Shown one piece after another: positions 19,329 to 25,304 of a stretch of DNA of 26,957 nt. Numbering within the stretch: position 1 is the first letter of the stretch; the number at the start of each line of letters is the position of its first letter. The notes below the pieces were generated by a model. It was not told the DNA's origin. It did not search any database and saw nothing but the letters and a program-made list of their open reading frames with translations. The DNA lies in assembly GCA_009731375.1 (NCBI GenBank), contig BJOX01000005.1, forward strand, positions 1,997,952-2,024,908, read 5' to 3'. The position numbers and the translations under genes are program-made. The stretch is from Paulinella micropora. Taxonomy: Eukaryota > Cercozoa > Imbricatea > Euglyphida.

Positions 19329-19593
19329 CAACGACTAAAGGGGGCTCTCCATATTTTACTCTAAGATTAGACTCTCGCCTGTAGCATTTAATGGAGCAGA
19401 TTGTGAAAAACTCAATACTATCCACACCATAGAAATTGCCTGCTATAATCGGAGGATGCGACCGGAATGTGCGAGACAAACCGCATATATTACAAAATTC
19501 TTCTGTATATTTCGTCAGGGGCATTTCTGCATAAACAAATGTTCTTATGTGGCCAACAATATCCGCGGGCAATTCTTGTATTATTATTGACAT
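19318..19593 (-). CDS. small zinc-binding-like protein with F-box-like N-terminus
   Basis: 91 residues, family not recognised. The N-terminus (IIIQELPADIVGHIRTFVYA) has the LPxDIVxxI pattern found at the start of F-box-like helices in many viral proteins. Four cysteines follow in two pairs, C34/C37 (FCNICG) and C66/C70 (TICSIKC), consistent with one zinc site. Together this suggests a small protein-interaction or ubiquitin-adaptor-like protein, but the domain is too short for certainty. The ATG is separated from the ATG of the divergent 410-residue gene by only 49 bp, so they probably share a promoter region. It converges with the end of the plus-strand recombinase cluster. Confidence 0.6.
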   Translation of the reverse strand: MSIIIQELPADIVGHIRTFVYAEMPLTKYTEEFCNICGLSRTFRSHPPIIAGNFYGVDSIEFFTICSIKCYRRESNLRVKYGEPPLVVVKY

Positions 19594-19642
19594 GATTTAT
19601 ATAAAATATAAAAACCTTTTTATATTATGATATATAATAAAA
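19594..19642. promoter_or_regulatory. AT-rich divergent promoter region
   Basis: 49 bp between two divergent start codons, almost wholly A and T, with TATATAAAATATAAAAAC and TATATAATAAAA stretches that could serve as TATA elements in each direction. This is inferred from gene arrangement and composition only. Confidence 0.5.
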
Positions 19643-20875
19643 ATGAATTTGTTTGGTCAAAGCACGAATACTCCATCGTCATCATCTACATCGTCATCAT
19701 CTTCTTTATCAATAGATAATATTAAAGACGCATTACCCCACAACGGCCTTCGGAGAATTGAGAACGGCCACTTTATCGCCAGTATTACAAAATGTATTTA
19801 CATTGGTATTAATACTCGTTTCTTTGACAAAACAGAAACAAACGGCGGGGTGGTATCAACTGCTAATTCAATGGCGGTTTTGACCACATCGGCCTCAGGT
19901 AATTCAACCGCACAGATTACGACTATAGAGAGAGCAAAATATAGAAGTGGCATGGGCTTGGTTGCTAGATTTTCCGCATTATTTCCAACGACCCTCGCGG
20001 CAGATACTTTCAATTGCGATATCGGCATAGGCACACCAGCAGACAATTTATGTTTTAGACAATCAAGTTTGGGAATGTCCGTTGTAAGAACGGCGGGGAG
20101 TGTTGAAAATGTAGTTAGTCAATATGCGTGGAATGTTGATAAATGTAATAATACGGGAAACTTCCCCGCGATTGATTTCACTAAATTGAATGTGTTTGAA
20201 ATCGTTGTTCAATATCTGGGCAGTGGTCAAATTACGTTCAAAATTGAAAATCCCCGCACTGGACGAATGGAAGTAATTCATGCGATTAAATACGCGAGCA
20301 CTGCTACTACTCCATCATTAGATCAGGCGGCATTTGCTATTTATGCGAAGGCATATTCGTCAAGCCTTCAATCCGTTGTAATGAAAACGGCGAGTATGTT
20401 TTTGGCAGTTGAGGGGACTATTGACCGCACTATTGCTATAACCAATTCGTATGACAATGTCAAAACTATTGGAACGACGGAGACTTCTATATTTACCCTC
20501 CGCAACCGAGCCACATTTAATAGTAAGACGAATTACAATGTTATTTATTTTGAAAATTTGTGTGTGAGCAACACAAGTGACAAAATATGTATAGCAAAGA
20601 TAACATTAAATGCGACACTTGGAGGCACACCATCATACAGCAATTACGATACAAACACATCATTAGCCGAAGTAGATACAGCAGGAACTACCCGCACTGG
20701 CGGAAACATAGTATTAACATATATATTATCTGTAGGTGCTTCTATTTACATTGATTTGTCTCGCTATAACCTAAAAATTGGAACGGGTAAGACATTGACC
20801 GTGTCAGCATCTCTAGTGGCAGGAACAGGGGCGAGCATTTACGCTTCATTGAACTGGATTGAAGACCAGATTTAA
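19643..20875 (+). CDS. probable virion surface / fibre-like protein
   Basis: 410 residues, family not firmly recognised. A Ser/Thr-rich leader (residues about 8-22, many consecutive serines) is followed by a long domain rich in Thr, Ser, Asn, Gly and aliphatic residues with alternating beta-type patterns (for example GLVARFSALFPTTLAADTF, IGIGTPADNLCFRQSS and SFTL-like strands). It ends in a compact KTLTVSASLVAGTGASIYAS segment and a WIEDQI terminus. Low Lys/Glu, many beta-branched residues and a location next to the capsid block fit a virion spike, fibre or host-attachment protein (inference). The start codon is the first in frame and lies 49 bp from the divergent zinc-binding-like gene. It ends 20 bp before the end of the convergent minus-strand ORF at 20896. 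It could equally be another structural or secreted protein. Confidence 0.68.
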   Translation: MNLFGQSTNTPSSSSTSSSSSLSIDNIKDALPHNGLRRIENGHFIASITKCIYIGINTRFFDKTETNGGVVSTANSMAVLTTSASGNSTAQITTIERAKYRSGMGLVARFSALFPTTLAADTFNCDIGIGTPADNLCFRQSSLGMSVVRTAGSVENVVSQYAWNVDKCNNTGNFPAIDFTKLNVFEIVVQYLGSGQITFKIENPRTGRMEVIHAIKYASTATTPSLDQAAFAIYAKAYSSSLQSVVMKTASMFLAVEGTIDRTIAITNSYDNVKTIGTTETSIFTLRNRATFNSKTNYNVIYFENLCVSNTSDKICIAKITLNATLGGTPSYSNYDTNTSLAEVDTAGTTRTGGNIVLTYILSVGASIYIDLSRYNLKIGTGKTLTVSASLVAGTGASIYASLNWIEDQI

Positions 20876-20895
20876 ACAAAAAAAAATACACACTT

Positions 20896-21123
20896 TCAAA
20901 AATACAGGCTTTCAAACTTTTTTTCTATCTCTACTGCTAGATTGTTAATATTTGTTTTTTTTGTCATTTCCTCAACAATTGGTGCATGGTATTTCCTTAA
21001 ATACCGATAAAACTGATCCATATTAGTCCCGCACGGGATTATATCTTTTTTTTGTTTCAAACGGCACTCGTTGACAGCCGTTATCAACTTAAACAATTTA
21101 TCTATATTGTCCAAAAATATCAT
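20896..21123 (-). CDS. small hypothetical protein at the end of the capsid block
   Basis: 75 residues, family not recognised. The sequence is hydrophilic with an alternating helical look (LDNIDKLFKLITAVNECRLK, then YRYLRKYHAPIVEEMTKK). It has two cysteines (about residues 20 and 31) and no membrane segment. It lies 46 bp after the stop of the penton-like gene on the same strand and is preceded by an AT-rich TATATAATAAGG-like stretch when viewed on the plus strand. It would be the last gene of the minus-strand morphogenesis block, ending tail-to-tail with the fibre-like gene. Co-orientation and spacing support it as real, though it is short. Confidence 0.5.
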   Translation of the reverse strand: MIFLDNIDKLFKLITAVNECRLKQKKDIIPCGTNMDQFYRYLRKYHAPIVEEMTKKTNINNLAVEIEKKFESLYF

Positions 21124-21169
21124 ATATAATAAGGGAAATTATAGTCCAAATGTAAATAAACCGATAGGA

Positions 21170-21967
21170 TTAAGCATGATACACCTTTAAGAGAATACTA
21201 ACTTCAAAATTGACAGGAACCTCCAAAACTTCACCGCCCGCATTTCTAATTACAATATCAATAGACCTTAAACTTTTTGTTGTATTAAATGGCACATAAT
21301 CGGCGACATCATTAGAACTCTCAAAGTAGCACTGGACTCCATACGGCTTATCTAAATTACATTTACCGACCACAGAGAAATTACCATTTGCTTCAACTAA
21401 ACCAGACTGATTTAAAGCACGGCTATGGACATAAACGGCCGTTTCACCGATTAGATTGACTATAGATTGCATCGTGCTACTCGCCGCCGCCGAGATATCG
21501 GCAGTTAGTCCTATCTTGTCGTTAATAGTGCTGTTATCATAATCAAAAGCATACGTATCACCAGTGAAAGCGAAATTCAATTTATTAACGGAGTTCAAAG
21601 TTATAACTACGGAGTCTGGGGCAATTGCTGAATTAACAGCGGATTGAAGGGCGGTAATAAATGTATCAATGGTGTATTGATTTGCTGTTACGATTGCCGT
21701 TTTTGTAGCCGATCCCGTTGTTTTAATCAATGTGAGAGTGTTGGCATAACTCGGTATGTTTGGGAAAACATTTGGGATAGAGATACTCTTAACGACATAA
21801 GCACTGACTATATCAATATTACGACCAGTTGCTGGTAAATCAACGACGAAACGGCCATTGTGAGTAGAAGCGGATTTGGATTCTGTTTTATCACTTGAGG
21901 AGACACGAAGGAGGAAATTTTTGCGGGTTCGCTTTTCGTCTTCAAGATTGCTTATCGTAAATGACAT
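21170..21967 (-). CDS. penton-like minor capsid protein
   Basis: 265 residues, the expected size for the single-jelly-roll vertex (penton) protein of PLVs and virophages. Support is mainly context plus pattern. It sits directly downstream of the capsid protein. It begins with a polar arm (residues 1-40) and then has beta-rich segments such as RNIDIVSAYVVKSISIPNVF. Its C-terminal signature is SLRSIDIVIRN followed by GGEVLEVPVNFEVSILLKVY. An LxxIDIxIxxxxGxxxxx-type ending leading into an outer strand is characteristic of these minor capsid proteins in Polinton-like viruses (established for the group; the match here is by eye). Pentons occupy the twelve vertices and interact with the MCP. The start ATG is preceded by a 42-bp AT-rich gap from the MCP stop. 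A jelly-roll fold prediction would settle the identity. Confidence 0.74.
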   Translation of the reverse strand: MSFTISNLEDEKRTRKNFLLRVSSSDKTESKSASTHNGRFVVDLPATGRNIDIVSAYVVKSISIPNVFPNIPSYANTLTLIKTTGSATKTAIVTANQYTIDTFITALQSAVNSAIAPDSVVITLNSVNKLNFAFTGDTYAFDYDNSTINDKIGLTADISAAASSTMQSIVNLIGETAVYVHSRALNQSGLVEANGNFSVVGKCNLDKPYGVQCYFESSNDVADYVPFNTTKSLRSIDIVIRNAGGEVLEVPVNFEVSILLKVYHA

Positions 21968-22009
21968 TGCTATATTATAAATTATATATTATTCTAATTT
22001 TTAATTTTT

Positions 22010-23428
22010 TTATTGTTTGACCACACAGCGACTGGGATAAATAGAAGCGACTTTGACATATTTCAACCAAGCGGTAATGGCACGATTTTCATTATAATCG
22101 GCCGCATAACGAAGAGTGACCTCAGCAGTTCGTGAGTTATTGACTGCGAGACCAGATGCACCAATGTGTGGCGATTGATTGAGTGTCTGGATAATGGTAG
22201 CAAAACCACCATTGGTGGTAGTTGCGGTAACATCGGAATCGCCATAAAACTTGCGAAAGTTTTCAAGTGAAACAGAGGAAGTCATATAAGGATCACGAAT
22301 ACCCATAGTTGCTTGGAGATTGTTAATATACAATTCTGCACACCCTCGTTGAACGGCAGCCAGAGTATCGGTGCTTCCTCCGAGTTCCATCTTCTGTTGC
22401 GGAGCATACCAATCACCAATACGGCACTGATACTGCTTATAAGGCATTTGAGTAGTTCCAAGGTTATCAATAGCAACACTATCAGCGAGCACATTTTGCG
22501 TGACGATATACAAGCACTGAGCACGAGCAACGGCCTTATTCACTTGAAGGTTGAAGTCATCGCTCGTTCCGGGGTTTGCCTTCTGGTTGTAATATGTTTC
22601 ATAAGTGTATGGAAGGCCTTCCTTGCTTCCCATCTGTTCCAAAATATTTCTCTGCACGGCGGGAGCAAGAGAGAATGTCTCCAACATAACAACTGGATTT
22701 GATATGGTGAAAGTCAAAGCAGCGCCAGTAATCCCAGCCGCTGCCTTCCCGTCAGTGGTGCCAATAACAGACAATGCTTCCTGAGGTGGTGCAAATGTCA
22801 AACGAAGTCTCATACCACTAATCAAAGAAGGAGGAATGAGAGTTTCTTCATTAAACACTCCAGAGAAATAATGAAGAGGAACACAAACTTTCAAATAACT
22901 ACCAGTGCCTACGACAGTTGGAGTATTAACGGAAAAGTTAGGAACATCAGTAGTAGCACCAATGCCATTGCTAACAGATAAAGCCTCTCGTTGTCCCGCC
23001 ATCTGTGCCTGACCGCGGTAATCAAGAGGATAGTGCCACGGGAGAATATTTCGCACCATCTTGTTCAAATCTTCAATTCGTTCCAGTTCGCTACCATCCT
23101 TACTTTCTAGTAGAAATCTTTCAAAAATAGCGGTAGCGGGTGTATTTAGGAAACCAATACCGCAGTTATTCCCCGCGGTCGTAACCAACCCGTCGGCCTT
23201 GATATCAAAAGATAAATAGCAATTCTTTCCATAAACAAAATCAGTGCTTGCCTGTAGTGTAAAAATCATTTCAGTCCCCGACGAAGAGGTATAAGTCTGC
23301 TGATCGGAGAAGTTCTTCTTAAAGATGCTCCCCTGCTCCGTGAGTGCCAAGTTTGCGGGCAACTCATACTTGAGGTTGTTGAGGGACATCAACTCCTCCG
23401 TGTTCTTCATGTCTTTTGTTTCACTCAT
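22010..23428 (-). CDS. MCP: double-jelly-roll major capsid protein
   Basis: 472 residues, in the range of PLV-type capsid proteins and shorter than Polinton/adintovirus ones. The MCP forms trimeric capsomers of an icosahedral shell. Recognisable segments are IFERFLLESKDGSELERIED (about residues 101-120), matching the conserved strand-loop where a polar dG-x-LErI motif precedes the LNKMVRNILPWHYP segment; KVCVPLHYFSGVF (180-192) followed by LIPPSLISGMRLRLTF (197-212), the PL-x-x-F-SG and IP-x-L-x-xG-x-RL pattern of double-jelly-roll capsids; and a basic C-terminal VKQ. No jelly-roll prediction was run, so identity rests on these patterns plus adjacency to the penton-like and ATPase genes. The ATG choice gives a 471-codon frame with an AT-rich upstream region. 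It is the most abundant expected structural gene. Confidence 0.85.
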   Translation of the reverse strand: MSETKDMKNTEELMSLNNLKYELPANLALTEQGSIFKKNFSDQQTYTSSSGTEMIFTLQASTDFVYGKNCYLSFDIKADGLVTTAGNNCGIGFLNTPATAIFERFLLESKDGSELERIEDLNKMVRNILPWHYPLDYRGQAQMAGQREALSVSNGIGATTDVPNFSVNTPTVVGTGSYLKVCVPLHYFSGVFNEETLIPPSLISGMRLRLTFAPPQEALSVIGTTDGKAAAGITGAALTFTISNPVVMLETFSLAPAVQRNILEQMGSKEGLPYTYETYYNQKANPGTSDDFNLQVNKAVARAQCLYIVTQNVLADSVAIDNLGTTQMPYKQYQCRIGDWYAPQQKMELGGSTDTLAAVQRGCAELYINNLQATMGIRDPYMTSSVSLENFRKFYGDSDVTATTTNGGFATIIQTLNQSPHIGASGLAVNNSRTAEVTLRYAADYNENRAITAWLKYVKVASIYPSRCVVKQ

Positions 23429-23496
23429 GATTGTAAAGGCTCGGACTTATATTTATGCGATAAAAAAATAATTATTTGCAAATTTAATTAATTGAG
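23429..23496 (-). promoter_or_regulatory. AT-rich gap upstream of the capsid gene
   Basis: 68-bp intergenic region containing AATAATTATTTTTTTATC and ATAAATATAAG on the minus strand. It is the longest gap in the structural block, apart from smaller AT-rich gaps before other genes, and therefore the likeliest place for the capsid promoter. No experimental or motif proof. Confidence 0.4.
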
Positions 23497-23901
23497 TTAT
23501 TCATCGGGCAAAAACACATTTTTTATTTTTCTTACATCACCTTGTATTGAGGCTAAGGTGGTATCACGGCCTTCTCTGCTATCAAGTTGATACTCTCGGG
23601 AAGTTGCACTCTTCACTGCTTTTTGTAAAAATTTCAAACTAGACACGGCAGTATCTAAATCAACAACATCTGTGGTTCCTTTGTCGCTGACATCTGGCAA
23701 CATGCTCTGCAAGTCATAAGTCGGCACTGGGTATAAATTAGAATAATCCGTAAGGTCTTGATTGACTAATGGTGCTCCTTTGTCAGACCACAATTCAAAA
23801 TGGTTCAATTGCATTGCATCGCTAGTTTGTCTGTTTGCTTCGTTTAGTTTATTGACGAATTCGCCAGATAACTTGTTCGCCGCGCGGGTGTTTCTAATCA
23901 T
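23497..23901 (-). CDS. small virion-associated-type hypothetical protein
   Basis: 134 residues, family not recognised. The N-terminus is helical and polar (RNTRAANKLSGEFVNKLN, then ANRQTSDAMQLNHFELW). A Pro/Asp/Tyr-containing middle (DLTDYSNLYPVPTYDLQSML) follows, then an acidic-hydrophobic C-terminal helix (TAVSSLKFLQKAVKSATS, then VRKIKNVFLPDE). No Cys and no membrane segment. It is 15 bp downstream of the preceding gene on the same strand and 68 bp before the capsid gene, so it probably belongs to the structural operon. It could be a minor capsid, scaffold or cement protein (inference from position only). Confidence 0.58.
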   Translation of the reverse strand: MIRNTRAANKLSGEFVNKLNEANRQTSDAMQLNHFELWSDKGAPLVNQDLTDYSNLYPVPTYDLQSMLPDVSDKGTTDVVDLDTAVSSLKFLQKAVKSATSREYQLDSREGRDTTLASIQGDVRKIKNVFLPDE

Positions 23902-23916
23902 CCTCTTGTATATATA

Positions 23917-24372
23917 CTAACAAGGGATATTATTCTCTTTCATAAATTTAATTATATTAACTAGTTTGTTGTATGAGGCCGATTTACTCATTCGCTCATC
24001 CAAGTCTCTCGCGATTTTATCCCACTCTCCGTCTGGTGTCATTTCCACTGGTTTGGCACTTGGCGGTGGTGTAGTATTTGTGATAGGATTTGGCAGTAGT
24101 TCTGCTGTCTTTCTATTCAATGATAAATCAACTGGCGGTGCCGATGTTTCAATGGGCGAGGGGTTAGAAGGGGCTTGTATTTTCTTTTTTCTTGGTGCTC
24201 TTGGCTTAAGTTGCGATGGAATTTCACCAGACTTGATTTTGTTGTGTATTTGGATTACTCCCTCATATTCTGGTGTGCCTTTCTTGATGGTATACATTCC
24301 TTTAATGCCATTCTGTTGGCGGTAAATACTCACTGCTTGGTTGTAAGTTGTCGTAAATAACCTAGTGCTCAT
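23917..24372 (-). CDS. small KKGTPEY-motif protein with Pro-rich linker
   Basis: 151 residues. The N-terminal segment (YNQAVSIYRQQNG, then MYTIKKGTPEYEGVIQIHNK, residues about 10-44) matches a short domain with a KKGTPEYxxV core that recurs in proteins of PLVs and large DNA viruses (recognised by eye). It is followed by a basic PRAPRKKK patch, a Pro/Ser/Thr-rich disordered linker (about residues 68-112) and a C-terminal helical region ending in MKENNIPC. The layout (small domain, basic patch, flexible linker, helix) fits a virion core or DNA-associated protein, but its function is unknown. It lies between the ATPase and the 134-residue gene on the same strand, with a 54-bp AT-rich gap from the ATPase. 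Confidence 0.6.
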   Translation of the reverse strand: MSTRLFTTTYNQAVSIYRQQNGIKGMYTIKKGTPEYEGVIQIHNKIKSGEIPSQLKPRAPRKKKIQAPSNPSPIETSAPPVDLSLNRKTAELLPNPITNTTPPPSAKPVEMTPDGEWDKIARDLDERMSKSASYNKLVNIIKFMKENNIPC

Positions 24373-24426
24373 ATTATATTATTAATAAATATAAAAAAAT
24401 TGCTTTTAAAACTAATTAGCCTTACT

Positions 24427-25296
24427 TCAAGTTTTTAAGTGTAAAATGGTATCAAAGTTCTTCCTGAATACCTGTCGCTTATCCGCTATTCTATTGTTAA
24501 TGAATAGAAAAGAATAAGGCTCCGCTGTGGCATGTCTAATAAGCACATCCATCTCTTTATCAGTCAGATATTGACTTTCATGCTCCGCTTTTATTCGTTC
24601 AATCTCCGATCGTTTCACACCCGAAAATATGGCAATATAATGGGCATTTATTCTTACATTGCGGGGAATTTGCATGTATGATTGTGTCGTTATCCATACG
24701 GATACTTTGGCATGTGTTGAAGCAAAAGCGATTTCTTGTAATACTTCGTGTTTAAGAAACTTGCGGGATTGTGCCACATCATCACAAATGATTAATATCT
24801 TTGGTGCTTTTTCGTATCCCTTCGCCTCTATTTTGCTTTTCTGTTCGTCAAATATTCGTCGCAATAATTCTGGCTTGTCCTCTCGTATGATATGGTCGTC
24901 TTTCAATTTCAAAACATCCGTAAGCATCTTAGAAGGAGATAAACAAAACATATAAATCTCGTCCCACCAGCCCTTAAGCATGTGTTTATTACCTAGCAGG
25001 TTGGCGATCATAACGGACTTGCCACTGCCCGTAGCACCACAAATGATGAATAGCCCCATCCCCGGAAGGATGTTTCCCCTTTGAAGTGGTTTCTCTTTGA
25101 CACTATCCCGCTCGGACTCTATTGCCTCAATTTTCAAACCTTTTTTAAATTTTTGTTCTTTTTTGGGTAATTCCGTTATGACTGGACGGCTGACTTGAAA
25201 TTCATTTTCGTGTAATTCATCAATCTTACTGCCTTCAAGTGCCGTTCGTAAAAGTGTTTTTCGTGGTAGTCTATTTGGTCTAAGTCCTCGTTTCAT
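24427..25296 (-). CDS. A32 / FtsK-HerA-family DNA packaging ATPase
   Basis: 289 residues, the usual size for the virion DNA-packaging ATPase of PLVs, virophages and NCLDV relatives. It hydrolyses ATP to pump viral DNA into preformed capsids. The Walker A is GATGSGKS (residues 87-94) preceded by a GLFIIC strand. The Walker B is ILIICDD (167-173) with acidic residues D172/D173. The sensor region is WITTQSYMQIPRNVRINAHYI (about 201-220), containing the conserved TQ motif and the downstream Arg/Asn pattern characteristic of A32-type ATPases, followed by an IAIFSG strand. The N-terminal 80 residues are basic and variable. It starts only 8 bp after the stop of the Pro-rich gene, suggesting coupled expression. 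Motif conservation makes this the most certain assignment in the window after the capsid module. Confidence 0.93.
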   Translation of the reverse strand: MKRGLRPNRLPRKTLLRTALEGSKIDELHENEFQVSRPVITELPKKEQKFKKGLKIEAIESERDSVKEKPLQRGNILPGMGLFIICGATGSGKSVMIANLLGNKHMLKGWWDEIYMFCLSPSKMLTDVLKLKDDHIIREDKPELLRRIFDEQKSKIEAKGYEKAPKILIICDDVAQSRKFLKHEVLQEIAFASTHAKVSVWITTQSYMQIPRNVRINAHYIAIFSGVKRSEIERIKAEHESQYLTDKEMDVLIRHATAEPYSFLFINNRIADKRQVFRKNFDTILHLKT

Positions 25297-25304
25297 TATT
25301 ATAC

